Positions 7,908 through 17,555 are shown, counted from the stretch's first letter. The stretch: DNA of 64,000 nucleotides from Oceanispirochaeta sp. M1 (GCF_003346715.1 NZ_QQPQ01000007.1:124001-188000), one strand, 5' to 3'. Program-made: numbers and translations. The notes: generated from the sequence alone by a model not told the origin.

Positions 7908-8279
7908 TCAACTGTTTACGGTTTGTTTTTTTACCAGATATTTACCTGAAACTTTCCCAATACTCAGTCCCTGAACAATGATAGAAAAAATAACAATAAT
8001 ATAGGTTCCCAGAACAATAATGTGTCGCTGGTGTGATATTGGAATCGACAATGCAAGAGCAAATCCCAGGCCTCCCCTCAATGCTCCCCAGAACTGATGT
8101 AAATAGAACGGCTTCTCCAAAGATGGGGATAATCTGATGTCCCGGTAAAAATATTATGGAGAAAAATAAAGAGATTAATAAAGCGGCAATTGTAGGAGAT
8201 ATTTTCAGAAATCTTTCATTTAGATAGGTGATAAAGGTTGTTATGGCCAGAATTATTGTGAAAATTCCAGAATATGCAT
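7908..8279 (-). pseudogene. Remnant of a CPA1-type Na+/H+ antiporter
   Basis: Remains of a monovalent cation:proton antiporter gene. The ATG at 8279 has GGGAGG just upstream, but its frame stops after eight codons. The antiporter N-terminus continues in another frame (IILAITTFITYLNERFLKISPTI, given here only as a short helix-1/2 region). About 170 bp later a third frame carries the family C-terminus: HQFWGALRGGLGFALALS, then TYIIVIFSIIVQGLSIG. Roughly 300 internal residues of the 400-residue family are gone. At least two frame changes plus a large internal deletion make this a clear pseudogene. It sits between the kamA promoter and a divergent zinc-ribbon gene. Confidence 0.75.
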
Positions 8280-8344
8280 TAGACCTCCCGAAGAATGGTG
8301 TAATCAGATATATTATAGCATAGCTATCTAAAAGGAGGAGAAAG

Positions 8345-8551
8345 ATGCAGAATAACTGGCGCTGCCCCAAGTGCGGGAATACAAGTTATGAAACAGATCA
8401 GTTTGCCGCCACAGGAGGTGGATTCTCAAAGGTTTTTGATGTACAGAATAAAAAGTTTACAACAGTCTCCTGCAGCCGCTGCCGCTTTACAGAACTTTAT
8501 AAAGCGGAAACCAGCGCTTTAGGAAATCTTTTTGATTTATTTACCAACTGA
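8345..8551 (+). CDS. Small zinc-ribbon nucleic-acid-binding protein
   Basis: A 68-residue protein resembling the predicted Zn-ribbon nucleic-acid-binding proteins of the YpzJ/COG3478 type. It has two Cys pairs, WRCPKCGN near the N-terminus and VSCSRCRFTELYK near residue 43, with the typical TGGGFSKVFDVQ segment between them. A strong GGAGG lies 5-9 nt upstream of the ATG. It is monocistronic, and nothing in the context narrows its role. Confidence 0.8.
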   Translation: MQNNWRCPKCGNTSYETDQFAATGGGFSKVFDVQNKKFTTVSCSRCRFTELYKAETSALGNLFDLFTN

Positions 8552-8559
8552 TAAAGACT

Positions 8560-9039
8560 TCAAGCCTCTCCGCTTTCATCCTTATCAACTTTTTTTGTAG
8601 ATTTGGAAGTTGTCTTTGAAGAGCTTTTTGCAGTAGTTTTTGCAGTCGTTTTTGCTTTTTTGGGTGATGCCCTGGGCGGTGTCTTCGGTTCAGCCTCGGG
8701 TTCAGTCTCCTTTTCATCGGGATCCTTAATATCACTCTCTGCCGAGCTGCTTTCGCTCCGTCTGAGCATTTCACGGATATCATCATATTCTTTCCGGCTC
8801 CAGCGTCTGGCATCCCTGCTGAGTGTTTCAAAATTATCCTGTATTTTCCAGTCCTCTCCGGAGCGGATAGGCATAAGGATTGCCGCCAGCAGATAGATTG
8901 CCAGGATTATCCATGCTTTGAAAATAATTGCCAGAATAATAAATATCAGCCTTGAATATCTGGCAGGGATTCCAAGGGATTCTTCCAGTCCCTTGCAGAC
9001 TCCTAGAAATAAACCGTCGTGTGATCTGTAAATTTTCAT
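8560..9039 (-). CDS. PspC-domain membrane protein with charged C-terminal tail
   Basis: PspC-domain proteins are small membrane proteins linked to envelope-stress responses. Residues 1-60 form the PspC domain: MKIYRSHDGLFLGVCKGLEE, then one strong membrane helix (RLIFIILAIIFKAWIILAIY region, about 30-57). Residues about 75-105 are acidic. The last 50 residues are a low-complexity Lys/Thr/Ser/Ala tail with repeated KTTAK and KSSSK units, which resembles histone H1-like or nucleic-acid-binding tails. No other psp gene is nearby. GGAG lies upstream of the ATG. Confidence 0.8.
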   Translation of the reverse strand: MKIYRSHDGLFLGVCKGLEESLGIPARYSRLIFIILAIIFKAWIILAIYLLAAILMPIRSGEDWKIQDNFETLSRDARRWSRKEYDDIREMLRRSESSSAESDIKDPDEKETEPEAEPKTPPRASPKKAKTTAKTTAKSSSKTTSKSTKKVDKDESGEA

Positions 9040-9066
9040 TTTTATCTCCTATTCCTACCAGGCTTT

Positions 9067-9095
9067 ATTATAGCTCAGGTTTTTATTTTGTCCAA
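9067..9095 (-). promoter_or_regulatory. Sigma-70-type promoter for the PspC gene
   Basis: On the minus strand, TTGGAC (9090-9095) and a perfect TATAAT (9067-9072) are 17 bp apart, 28 bp before the ATG at 9039. The rest of the 9040-9212 gap shows nothing I can name. Confidence 0.6.
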
Positions 9096-9212
9096 AACCA
9101 ATGGATCTAATAATAATTATGCAAGAGTCGTACCAAGCACTTAAATTCTTATTTACAGAGAGATTAGACAACCCCAGACTGTGGTTTTTCGGTAATATTG
9201 ACCGGCAGGAGG

Positions 9213-9950
9213 TTAGTCAAGCCTTCGGAAACGGGAGTCCAGAAGAGCAAATGCTTTATCTGTAAAGAAGGCAAGAAGTGCGGCGCAGAGAGCTCCTGTA
9301 AAAATATATGCCCCGTTATCGTGTATCAGACCGGCCATCAGTACGGTTCCCAGGCCTCCGGCCCCTGCAACGGCTCCTATGGTGGCTGTGCCGATGTTGA
9401 TGATTGTGCTCGTTCTTACTCCTGCCACTATTACAGGAGCTGCCAGAGGAAGCTCTGTTTTCAATAGAATCTGCCATTCTGTCATACCCAGTCCCCGGGA
9501 AGCATCTACAAGATCACGGGACAGAGAGTTAAGTCCGCTGACAGTATTGCTGATGATGGGAAAGCAGCTGTAGACAAACAATGCCAGAACTACGGGTTTG
9601 AATCCGAAACCCGCCAGAGGGATTGCCAATGCCAGAACCGCTGTGGGCGGGAAGGTCTGCGCCATGGATGCAAGAGACTGAACCATGGGGAGGTAATCTT
9701 TTCCTCCCCGCCTGGTCACAAAAATACCAAGAGTACATCCAAGAACAACAGCAAGGGATTCGGATATCAGTACAACCAGGAAATGTTCCAGAAGCAGCTC
9801 TGAAAGGGGTGCTCTTGAGTAAAGACGGTCAATTTCTGATGGAAACAGTACATTCAGCAGGGCCTCTGCAAAATCAGGAATGAGGATGAATGAGAGAAAG
9901 AACATAGCCAGGAGAAGATATCCTGCCGTTTTCAGCCATTTTCTACTCAC
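9213..9950 (-). CDS. yehW: Osmoprotectant ABC transporter permease (YehW-like)
   Basis: Inner-membrane permease of a glycine-betaine/choline-type (OpuC/Yeh) ABC importer, 245 residues. It shows about six hydrophobic segments, and the permease coupling loop reads DASRGLGMTEWQILLKTELP (about residues 149-168), followed by the TATIGAVAGAGGLG motif typical of this family. It starts at GTG and overlaps the ATPase gene by 8 nt. It is the last gene of a four-gene operon in the same order as E. coli yehZYXW. Confidence 0.88.
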   Translation of the reverse strand: MSRKWLKTAGYLLLAMFFLSFILIPDFAEALLNVLFPSEIDRLYSRAPLSELLLEHFLVVLISESLAVVLGCTLGIFVTRRGGKDYLPMVQSLASMAQTFPPTAVLALAIPLAGFGFKPVVLALFVYSCFPIISNTVSGLNSLSRDLVDASRGLGMTEWQILLKTELPLAAPVIVAGVRTSTIINIGTATIGAVAGAGGLGTVLMAGLIHDNGAYIFTGALCAALLAFFTDKAFALLDSRFRRLD

Positions 9951-10920
9951 TTTTTTCTCCCGATTTTCGATGGAGATTGCTTAGTTCTTCAATGGTTTGT
10001 CTTGCCAGTATCCCTTTTTCACCATTTTTTCTATTTTCTACAAAAATATTATCGATACTCATTTCCAGCATAATGGAGAGTGCAGTTTTCAGGTTGTCCC
10101 CGGTATCAAGAACGGGAGCATTTTGCCAGGCGCCAGCAGATTCGATTGGAATGGGCTGCATAAAGTTTCCCGCAAGATAGTAATTGAGTAGCTTCAAGCT
10201 TCTATCCGGTCCTACAAAATCCCGTACAAAGTCATTAGAGGGCTGTCCCAGAATTTCTGCAGGGCTGCCGTTCTGCTGTAGTACGCCCTCTTTCAATACA
10301 AATATTTTATCCCCCAGACGCACCGCTTCTTCAAGGTCGTGTGTGACAAAGACTACAGTCTTTTTGAGTTTTCTCTGAATCTCAATAAACTCGTTCTGCA
10401 GAGACTCTCTGTTGAGGGGATCCACAGCACCGAAGGGTTCATCCATCAAAAGGAAGGGCGGGTCTGCGGCAAGTGCACGGGCTACGGCGATCCTCTGTGC
10501 TTCTCCTCCGGATAGCTGTGAGGGGTATTTCTTTCTATACAGCTCTGCATTCAGTCCAATCATATCCAGAAGTTCTAGACATCTAGACTCTTTCCGCTTT
10601 TCATCCCATTTGAGCAGGGTTGGAACCAGGGATATATTCTCTTCCACAGTCATGTGGGGCAGTAGGGCTATACTCTGGATAACATAACCCATGCTTCGTC
10701 TCAGATCCACAGATCTGATATCCCTGATATTTTTGCCGTCGATTGAGATATTTCCCTCTTCAGGAATAATCAGCTTGTTAATCAGGCGGAGGGTTGTTGA
10801 TTTTCCGCATCCCGATGGACCGAGAAGAATACTGGTTTCTCCTTCGGGAATTGTCATGGTGAGGGAGTCTAGAGCTTTCTGTTCACCATACCATTTGCTT
10901 ATATTGTCACATTGAATCAT
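9943..10920 (-). CDS. yehX: Osmoprotectant ABC transporter ATPase (YehX-like)
   Basis: ATP-binding subunit, 325 residues. Walker A is LGPSGCGKST (about residues 33-42), the signature is LSGGEAQRIAVARAL (about 135-149), Walker B is FLLMDEPFGAVDP, and the H-loop is VFVTHD. About 70 residues after the nucleotide-binding domain include one CBS-like stretch (VLDTGDNLKTALSIMLE onward), the place where related transporters sense ionic strength. Only one CBS unit is visible, against two in OpuA-type ATPases. It overlaps the next permease by 14 nt. Confidence 0.9.
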   Translation of the reverse strand: MIQCDNISKWYGEQKALDSLTMTIPEGETSILLGPSGCGKSTTLRLINKLIIPEEGNISIDGKNIRDIRSVDLRRSMGYVIQSIALLPHMTVEENISLVPTLLKWDEKRKESRCLELLDMIGLNAELYRKKYPSQLSGGEAQRIAVARALAADPPFLLMDEPFGAVDPLNRESLQNEFIEIQRKLKKTVVFVTHDLEEAVRLGDKIFVLKEGVLQQNGSPAEILGQPSNDFVRDFVGPDRSLKLLNYYLAGNFMQPIPIESAGAWQNAPVLDTGDNLKTALSIMLEMSIDNIFVENRKNGEKGILARQTIEELSNLHRKSGEKSE

Positions 10921-12082
10921 ATAGAAGCTCCAGTCCTTTGGGTGTCAGCAGTTTTATAAGAAGACCTACTACCTTATCAAGTAGGATTACCAGGAGAATA
11001 ATCGGGATAACCCCCATTAGAATCAGATCAGGGGCAGCCTGCTCAAGCCCGCGAAATACGAAAAAACCAAGGCCTCCTGCTCCGATAAGAGCGGCTACAG
11101 TTGTATTTCCTGTAGTCTGTACAAGAGCGATTCTCACTCCTCCCAGGATGATGGGAAGACCGATGGGAAGTTCCACCTTCCAGAAAAGCTGGGAGGTGGT
11201 CATACCCATACCACGCCCGGCATCAAGCAGTCTGTTTTCAATAATACTCAGGCTTGTGAACGTATTTCTTGTAACCGGCAGCAGAGCATATAGAGTGAGG
11301 GCTATTATTGCCGGAGTCTGACCGACTCCCTTGAAACCAAGCTCTCTAAGTTCGGGGAAACGGAATGAGAGCCAGGCCAGAGGAGGAATAAGAATTCCAA
11401 ACAGGGCAAGGGATGGAATCGTCTGGAGCGAATTAATAATAGCAAAAACTGAAGCCCGGGACTTTTCTCTTTTCCATGCAAGAATCCCCAGGGGGATGCC
11501 GATTATCAGAGCCTGAAAGACTGATCGAAGGGATAGATAAAGGTGTCTGCCCAGTTCTTCATAAAAGCGTTTTTTCTCATTGCCGAATTCTTTAAAGATT
11601 CCCAGGTCTTTCATTGTTCCGCTGAGTGCAAAAGCAGTTATGATTAACCAGGGAAGGAGCTTTAATAATGAGGGTATATTCTCCCTTTTTCCACTGTTCA
11701 TCAGCAGATAGGATGAAAGGAAAAGCATCCAGGCTCCTCCTGACATACTGATACGGCCATATGCATATTGGTCAATTGCCAGCACGAAAGCACTGAGCAC
11801 CAGTGCCGTCAATGTCAGAGAGAGAATCAGACAGCCCGCAATATAATTGATTATCTGCTTTCCTGGAGAGAGCTTAAGGAAGCTGTTCAGGAGAACGGCG
11901 GCAATGAGAAGCAGAATTGCAACGGGGAGCCAGAAAGGAGTACTGCTGAATAGAGAATACCCTGTTCCCTCGACAACTCTGTTTTCCTTGAGAATGATAA
12001 AATTCATAAATAAAGCCGCAATCCCGGTGAAAATACCGGGATAAGCGGCTTTTCCTGATTCAGGTTTGAAGAAAAACTTCAT
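10907..12082 (-). CDS. yehY: Osmoprotectant ABC transporter permease (YehY-like, long)
   Basis: The second permease, 391 residues, is longer than its partner because of an N-terminal region of about 170 residues with roughly five extra membrane segments. This is the same architecture as E. coli YehY (about 385 residues). The core permease motif DAGRGMGMTTSQLFWKVELP (about 287-306) and the TGNTTVAALIGAGGLG segment follow. It starts 6 nt after the binding-protein gene. The pairing of one long and one short permease with the gene order supports a Yeh-type system. Confidence 0.9.
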   Translation of the reverse strand: MKFFFKPESGKAAYPGIFTGIAALFMNFIILKENRVVEGTGYSLFSSTPFWLPVAILLLIAAVLLNSFLKLSPGKQIINYIAGCLILSLTLTALVLSAFVLAIDQYAYGRISMSGGAWMLFLSSYLLMNSGKRENIPSLLKLLPWLIITAFALSGTMKDLGIFKEFGNEKKRFYEELGRHLYLSLRSVFQALIIGIPLGILAWKREKSRASVFAIINSLQTIPSLALFGILIPPLAWLSFRFPELRELGFKGVGQTPAIIALTLYALLPVTRNTFTSLSIIENRLLDAGRGMGMTTSQLFWKVELPIGLPIILGGVRIALVQTTGNTTVAALIGAGGLGFFVFRGLEQAAPDLILMGVIPIILLVILLDKVVGLLIKLLTPKGLELLYDSM

Positions 12083-12088
12083 GGATTT

Positions 12089-13042
12089 CTACTTAATAAA
12101 TCCTTTTTCTTTCAGGTATTCTGCAGCCACATCTGCTGTATTCTTCCCCTCAACGGCAATAGAGGAGTTGAGAGTCTGAAGTGTTTCAAGGCTGAGTGAT
12201 TCAAATACGGGTTTCAGCAGGGATTCAATTTCAGGGTATTTCATGAAAACCTCAGAGCGAACAAGAGGAGCCGGTTCGTATACGGGCTGAACATTCATGG
12301 AATCTTCCAGAACCACCAGTCCCAATGCCGAGAGCTGTCCGTCGGTTCCATAGGCCATGGCGGCATTAACGCCTTCAGTCTTTCTTGCGGCTGCCTGTTC
12401 TGTCTGTGAAGTATTTCCCCCGGATAGAATAAGGAGCTGACTCTTCTCCAGTTTGAATCCATAGGCTGCTTCGAATGCGGGGAGTGAATCGGGTCTGGAA
12501 GCAAACTCCTCGGAACCTGCCAGTTTGAGTTCTCCACCTCTGTTTACATAGTCTGCGAGGTCTTCAAGTGTTTTCAGGCCTTCCGCATCTGCCAGATCTT
12601 TCCTGACACATATAGCCCAGGTGTTGTTGGCGGGAGCCGGAGTCAGCCATACAATTTTGTTAGCTTCGAAATCCAGTTTTGCGACTTCTTTATATCCTTT
12701 TTCTCTGTCTTTCCATATGTCGGAATCAGCCTGGTTGAAGAAAAAGGCTCCGTTACCCGTATAGTCGGGATAGATATCAATTTCACCGCTTATAATGGCT
12801 CTACGGACAACATCGGTAGGTCCGAAAGAAATTTTATCTACAACCTCAAATCCATTTTCTTCAAGAACGAGTTTGATTAGATTACCCAGAAGGGCACCTT
12901 CGGTATCAATTTTGGATGCCACAAGAACAGGACCCTTGCTCATTTCCAGCTGGGGAGCTGCTTCTTCCTGAGCTCCGGCTGCAAAAAGAGTGCCGCCTAT
13001 AAAACAAAGAATTACTAATAAAAGAAAGGACTTATGTTTCAT
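12089..13042 (-). CDS. osmF: Osmoprotectant ABC transporter binding protein (OsmF/YehZ-like)
   Basis: Periplasmic binding protein of the OpuAC/QAT type, 317 residues from the ATG at 13042. That start has AAAGGAG 7 nt upstream; a longer frame to 13099 lacks a site. The signal peptide is followed by LFAAGAQEEA, a spirochaete-style cleavage region. Family motifs include GPTDVVRRAIISGEIDIYPDYTG split around residue 90-112, and GTDGQLSALGLVVLEDS near residue 250. It is the first gene of the four-gene importer operon, probably for glycine betaine or a related compatible solute. Confidence 0.88.
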   Translation of the reverse strand: MKHKSFLLLVILCFIGGTLFAAGAQEEAAPQLEMSKGPVLVASKIDTEGALLGNLIKLVLEENGFEVVDKISFGPTDVVRRAIISGEIDIYPDYTGNGAFFFNQADSDIWKDREKGYKEVAKLDFEANKIVWLTPAPANNTWAICVRKDLADAEGLKTLEDLADYVNRGGELKLAGSEEFASRPDSLPAFEAAYGFKLEKSQLLILSGGNTSQTEQAAARKTEGVNAAMAYGTDGQLSALGLVVLEDSMNVQPVYEPAPLVRSEVFMKYPEIESLLKPVFESLSLETLQTLNSSIAVEGKNTADVAAEYLKEKGFIK

Positions 13043-13233
13043 TTTGATCTCCTTTCTTTGATTATAAGGATCCCCGAAGAGGATTCCACCATATATCACA
13101 TCTCTCGATCTTAAAAAAAATTAAAAAGAGGGGGCAGGTACTTTCTCTCAAATTGATTCTTGTATATTATTTCCTGACTCTGAACAGCAGGTGCACTCTG
13201 TGTCTCTGATAAATAATCTCCAACAGGAATAAT

Positions 13234-13833
13234 ATGAATAAATCTTCACTCAACACAGATAATCTGCATCTTATTGCAACAAGAAAAGATCTGAGCGCCA
13301 ACCCGGCTCCTCTGGGACTCATGGGTTTCGGGATGACCACAGTTCTGCTGAATCTCCACAATGCCGGATTTTTCGGACTGGGTTCAATGATCCTGGCTAT
13401 GGGAATTTTCTATGGCGGACTGGCTCAGGTAATCGCAGGAATTATGGAATGGAAAAAGGGAAATACCTTTGGAACAACAGCCTTCACATCCTATGGATTC
13501 TTCTGGCTATCCCTTGTAACAATCAAGGTCATGCCTGAAACCGGACTGATGGAAGCGCCCTCCAATTCTGCTATGGCTGCCTACCTGATTATGTGGGGTA
13601 TCTTCACCGGAGTCCTTTTTCTGGGAACACTCAAGCTGAGCAGATCTCTTCAGGTTGTTTTCGGATCTCTGACTCTTCTTTTCTTTATGCTGGCCCTGGG
13701 AGATATCACAGGAAATACATTTATCAAACATCTCACTGGCTTTGAGGGTATTTTCTGCGGTCTGTCTGCCATTTATGCCGGACTGGCTCAGGTTCTCAAC
13801 GAAGTCTACGGGAAAACTGTAGCACCCGTATAA
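13234..13833 (+). CDS. satP: Acetate uptake transporter (SatP/GPR1/FUN34/YaaH family)
   Basis: A 199-residue, six-helix protein of the acetate/succinate channel family. The family signature [14 protein letters not shown] (about residues 23-36) is intact, as are the [19 protein letters not shown] loop and the C-terminal [15 protein letters not shown] lies upstream of the ATG. It is transcribed divergently from osmF, and the 13043-13233 gap must hold both promoters, though none was clear enough to call. Uptake or release of acetate fits a fermenting organism. Confidence 0.92.
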   Translation: MNKSSLNTDNLHLIATRKDLSANPAPLGLMGFGMTTVLLNLHNAGFFGLGSMILAMGIFYGGLAQVIAGIMEWKKGNTFGTTAFTSYGFFWLSLVTIKVMPETGLMEAPSNSAMAAYLIMWGIFTGVLFLGTLKLSRSLQVVFGSLTLLFFMLALGDITGNTFIKHLTGFEGIFCGLSAIYAGLAQVLNEVYGKTVAPV

Positions 13834-13922
13834 ACATATTACTTAAATAATAATCTTTCCGGACAAATTATTGGACAATTTGATTTCTTATTCATTAGGA
13901 TTCAAATCAGGTAGGTTCGGAA

Positions 13923-15884
13923 ATGAAGTATTTACGTATTAAGATAATATGCGGTACTCTGCTGCTTTCAGGAGCAATGGGAGGAGCCGGGTGGGTTTAT
14001 CACGGGATCTATGTCCTGCGTGACCTCTCTTACTTTTCCAATAAACCATATATCTTCTGGGCAGGGGTTTTTACTCTGCTTGCAGTCTCCGTCCTGGTTA
14101 TGGGGCGGAATCTCAAGCCCCTTAAATATTTATACCAGCCAGAGAATATTGTCGATGAAGAGTCTCGTCATTCCATCATCCATGCCATTGGGCAGGTCCC
14201 GAAAATTCTTATAATTGTAAATGCTGCCGGATTTATTGCCTGGCCCATAGCCAACAATCTGATTGCTGTTATGCTGGCCGGTAGGGAGTTGGACAGTCTT
14301 ATATTCATTCTCACAATCATCTATAACGGCTCTATCGGTCTGATGGCCTGTATTATGGGAATATCCATAAGCAATACTCTCTTTCTTCCAGTCTGGAAAA
14401 TACTGGAAACCCATGATTTTGAGGAAGCCCCTCATCAGCAGAATTTTATGGCGAAGAATCTCCTTCACACATTTGCCAGTATCTTTTTCATTCTGGCGCT
14501 CGGTTTCTCCGGTGCTATCGGTTATGTCAGCTCTCTCTCCGGGGCAGTCTTTGATGCGTCAAAGACCGGCAGCTCTGCTCTACCTTTTCCAATGGATATG
14601 GAGAACAGGATCAAATTTGCAAACCATGTGAATCTGGAATTTATCAGTGGACTGATATTTCCCATGATTCTCTGCTTTATAATCATCATCATTGCCAATC
14701 TTCTCTCCCTTTCTGAACAGAGGAGCAAAATCAAAGCTCTCATCGAAACAGTAGGGGATCTTGCGGAAGGCCGTAAAAATCTGGAAGACAGGCTGATTCT
14801 TTATTCTGCAGATGAATTTGGATTTGTTGCGGATAAAATAAACCGCTTCATCTCTCATCTGGGAATTCTGATAAACAATACCGGTGAAAATGCCTCTTCA
14901 TTGAGTGCCAACGCCCATTCCCTCAAAGAGAGTTCATCCAATATGGAGGATGCTACCAGATCCATGAGCCAGTCTCTGGAGCAGGTGGGGGAATCTATCA
15001 GCCGCAGCCGAAAGGATATGGGTCATGTAGAAGATTCAGTATCTGATATTCTGAGTTCTGTTAAGAAAGTTTCGGAAGAGGTCATAAAACAGACGGATCT
15101 GGTAAATCAGAGTTCTGCATCCATTGAAGAGATCTCTGCCAATATTGATTCAGTTGCCCTGAATACAGAACAGGCGGATCTTCTTTCAGCAGAACTATAT
15201 TCCATCTCCAAAGAGGGGCAGAACGCAGCAGGAGAATCTATGACAGCCATTAAGGATATAGAAAAGAGTTCTTTCCTTCTGCAGGAATTTGTTTCATCCA
15301 TAGCAAAGATTGCTTCTCAGATTAATCTCCTGGCCATGAATGCAGCCATTGAAGCGGCCCATGCCGGTGATTCGGGCCGGGGGTTTGCCGTTGTTGCCGC
15401 AGAAGTACGGAATCTAGCAGAAAGCAGTGCCATCAGCGCAAAGGGTGTAGGTAAGAGTATCCAGGGAATGACAGAACAGGTCGGACGGGCCGTAAAGCTT
15501 ATGACTCGTTCCAGAGAATCATTTGAAAAGGCCACGGCCAATGCCCGGATGAGTTCTGATTTGAGTAAATCCATTGCTCAGTCTATGAAGGAACAGCGGA
15601 TAGGGGCAAGGGATGTCCTGGACTCAGTAAGAGTCCTTATCGATTCTACAGCTCTGCTGAACAGTATCAGTGACGAGCAGGAACGCTGTTCTGAGGGGAT
15701 TAAAGCAGCAATGGAGAGTTTGACATCAAGTTCCTCCAAAATCGCCGATGCTATGAAAGAGCAGAACCACCAGAAAAATAGGGTGCTTGAAATCTCCGGG
15801 GCTGTCAAAGAGATTTCTGAGGCAAATAAAAATACAGCACTTAAACTTACAGAGGATCTCTCAGTTTTCGGAGGCGGCAGTTAA
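13923..15884 (+). CDS. Methyl-accepting chemotaxis protein with multi-pass membrane sensor
   Basis: Chemoreceptor, 653 residues. The N-terminal 300 residues hold about six hydrophobic segments (for example near residues 5-25, 38-58, 85-115, 125-155, 180-205, 235-265) and no large periplasmic domain, suggesting it senses membrane or internal state. A short HAMP-like linker (LIETVGDLAEGRKNLEDRL) leads to the signalling coil. The highly conserved hairpin tip reads INLLAMNAAIEAAHAG, followed by GRGFAVVAAEVRNLAE. It follows satP by 89 nt; a functional link with acetate is possible but unproven. Confidence 0.92.
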   Translation: MKYLRIKIICGTLLLSGAMGGAGWVYHGIYVLRDLSYFSNKPYIFWAGVFTLLAVSVLVMGRNLKPLKYLYQPENIVDEESRHSIIHAIGQVPKILIIVNAAGFIAWPIANNLIAVMLAGRELDSLIFILTIIYNGSIGLMACIMGISISNTLFLPVWKILETHDFEEAPHQQNFMAKNLLHTFASIFFILALGFSGAIGYVSSLSGAVFDASKTGSSALPFPMDMENRIKFANHVNLEFISGLIFPMILCFIIIIIANLLSLSEQRSKIKALIETVGDLAEGRKNLEDRLILYSADEFGFVADKINRFISHLGILINNTGENASSLSANAHSLKESSSNMEDATRSMSQSLEQVGESISRSRKDMGHVEDSVSDILSSVKKVSEEVIKQTDLVNQSSASIEEISANIDSVALNTEQADLLSAELYSISKEGQNAAGESMTAIKDIEKSSFLLQEFVSSIAKIASQINLLAMNAAIEAAHAGDSGRGFAVVAAEVRNLAESSAISAKGVGKSIQGMTEQVGRAVKLMTRSRESFEKATANARMSSDLSKSIAQSMKEQRIGARDVLDSVRVLIDSTALLNSISDEQERCSEGIKAAMESLTSSSSKIADAMKEQNHQKNRVLEISGAVKEISEANKNTALKLTEDLSVFGGGS

Positions 15885-15908
15885 AAAAACCGCCCCGGGT
15901 GGAGCGGT
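15883..15908 (-). terminator. Rho-independent terminator of cstA
   Basis: Read on the minus strand, ACCGCTCC-ACCC-GGGGCGGT forms an 8-bp stem (one G-U pair) followed by seven T residues, just after the cstA stop. On the plus strand it lacks a T tract, so it mainly serves cstA. Confidence 0.75.
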
Positions 15909-15929
15909 CCTGTTGAACGCAGTTGATAA

Positions 15930-17546
15930 TTATGCTGTTACCACTGCAGGTTTTTTAGAACCGAAAAGAATCTTGTAAGACTCTTTAATAAGGACAATAG
16001 CAAGAACAAACAGAACTACCGCAAAGAAAACAAGGATGTAGTTTCCTGCGACAATGTTAGCCTGAGCTACAAAAACAAGTGCAGTCAGGGTAACAAGGAA
16101 CATGAAAATCATAGGAATTTTTACCATCCTGTTCTCTTTTCCTTCATTGGCAAGCCAGGCAGCGATGGCCAGTAGAGCCAGTGCTGAGAGCAGCTGGTTC
16201 GCAGATCCGAAAATAGGCCAGATTACTCTCCAGTCGGAGAATCCCAGAAAACCGCCGACAGCTACAGAAAGAATAGTGGCAACATACTTATTTGAAAGTG
16301 TTTTTGCGACTTTATTTTCTTTCTCATCAGCAGCCATGCTAAAGAATTCCTGGAATACAAAACGGGCCAGTCTTGTTGCTGTGTCCAGACTTGTCAGTGC
16401 GAAAGCCGAAATCGCCAGAGCAATAAAGGGAACACCAACTTCCATGGGAAGTCCGAAGGCATTCATAAAGGTTCCTACTCCGATGGAGAAGGTGGGGATT
16501 GCTCCGCCTTTCTGCATACCTACAGCGCCGATGGCTACAAGTGAAATAACCGCCAGAACACCCTCTATCAGCATACCGCCGTAACCGATGAGTTTAGCAT
16601 CACCTTCTTTGTCTACCATCTTGGAAGAGGTTCCGGATCCTACGAGTGAGTGAAAACCGGAGATGGCTCCACAGGCAACTGTTACAAAAAGGATGGGGAA
16701 CATAAATGCACCCTTAACCTTAAAACCGGCAAATGCGGGAACAAACTCGGGGTTTATGGTGGGATTGGCAAAAATCAGTCCTACAACGGCTCCGATAATC
16801 ATGGCATATAAGAGGAACGAGTTAAGATAATCACGGGGCTGAAGGAGAATCCAGACAGGTGTCACAGAGGCAATAAAGATATATGCCAGAAGCAGCCACA
16901 TCCAGACCTTCGCAGAGAGGACCAGGGGAAACATCATTCCCAGTTTGATACAGAGACCCAGGAGAGCAACCCCGATTACAGTACTGAGTACCAGATTCAT
17001 TCCTCTTCTATAAACAAAAAAGCCGAATAAAATGGCAATTCCTATGAAAAGAACAGATGCTGTTGCTGCTTCGGGTGTGGAAGCAAAGGTGCTGGCAACT
17101 ATGTTCAGGAAGGCTGCTACAACAAGGATAAGAGTGAGCCATGCGAAGATAGCAAAGAGCTTTTTACCTTTTTTTCCGATATTCTTTTCAATAATTTCAC
17201 CAATGGTTTTCCCATCATGACGGATAGATGCCATGAGAGCGCCAAAGTCATGAACACCTCCGAAGAAGATAGATCCGATGATGATCCAAAGCAATACAGG
17301 TATCCAGCCGAAGAAGGCTGCAGCTATTGGACCTGTAATGGGTCCGGCGCCTGCAATTGAAGCAAAATGATGACCCAGGACAACACCCTTGGAAGCGGGG
17401 ACATAGTCTACGCCGTCTTCTTTGGTATGAGCCGGGGTCTCTCTTTTTGTGTCTACACCCCACTTCTTGCATAGCCATCCGGCATAGAAGACGTAGGCAG
17501 CGAAGAAAAGGGCAATTGACACCAGTACGATGAGAATTGAATTCAT
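15930..17546 (-). CDS. cstA: CstA-family carbon-starvation/pyruvate-type transporter
   Basis: A polytopic membrane protein of 538 residues in the CstA family (peptide or pyruvate uptake in known members). Family motifs include KGVVLGHHFASIAGAGPITGP (about residues 54-74, quoted in two parts: KGVVLGHHFASIAG, AGPITGP) and GGVHDFGALMASIRHDGKT, plus SLDTATRLARFVFQE near residue 395. It is shorter than E. coli CstA (about 700), matching the shorter branch of the family. TAGGAG lies upstream of the ATG. A small unrecognised gene ends 9 nt upstream on the same strand. Confidence 0.92.
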   Translation of the reverse strand: MNSILIVLVSIALFFAAYVFYAGWLCKKWGVDTKRETPAHTKEDGVDYVPASKGVVLGHHFASIAGAGPITGPIAAAFFGWIPVLLWIIIGSIFFGGVHDFGALMASIRHDGKTIGEIIEKNIGKKGKKLFAIFAWLTLILVVAAFLNIVASTFASTPEAATASVLFIGIAILFGFFVYRRGMNLVLSTVIGVALLGLCIKLGMMFPLVLSAKVWMWLLLAYIFIASVTPVWILLQPRDYLNSFLLYAMIIGAVVGLIFANPTINPEFVPAFAGFKVKGAFMFPILFVTVACGAISGFHSLVGSGTSSKMVDKEGDAKLIGYGGMLIEGVLAVISLVAIGAVGMQKGGAIPTFSIGVGTFMNAFGLPMEVGVPFIALAISAFALTSLDTATRLARFVFQEFFSMAADEKENKVAKTLSNKYVATILSVAVGGFLGFSDWRVIWPIFGSANQLLSALALLAIAAWLANEGKENRMVKIPMIFMFLVTLTALVFVAQANIVAGNYILVFFAVVLFVLAIVLIKESYKILFGSKKPAVVTA

Positions 17547-17555
17547 AGATTTCTC

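Noticed and set aside
9040-9212. Terminator or small RNA between the PspC gene and the osmolyte operon
   Set aside because: Only a weak ACC/GGT pairing near 9170 was found; too poor to call beyond the PspC promoter.
13043-13233. Divergent promoters between osmF and satP
   Set aside because: Several TATA-like and TTGA-like words occur in the AT-rich stretch, but no pair with correct spacing stood out.
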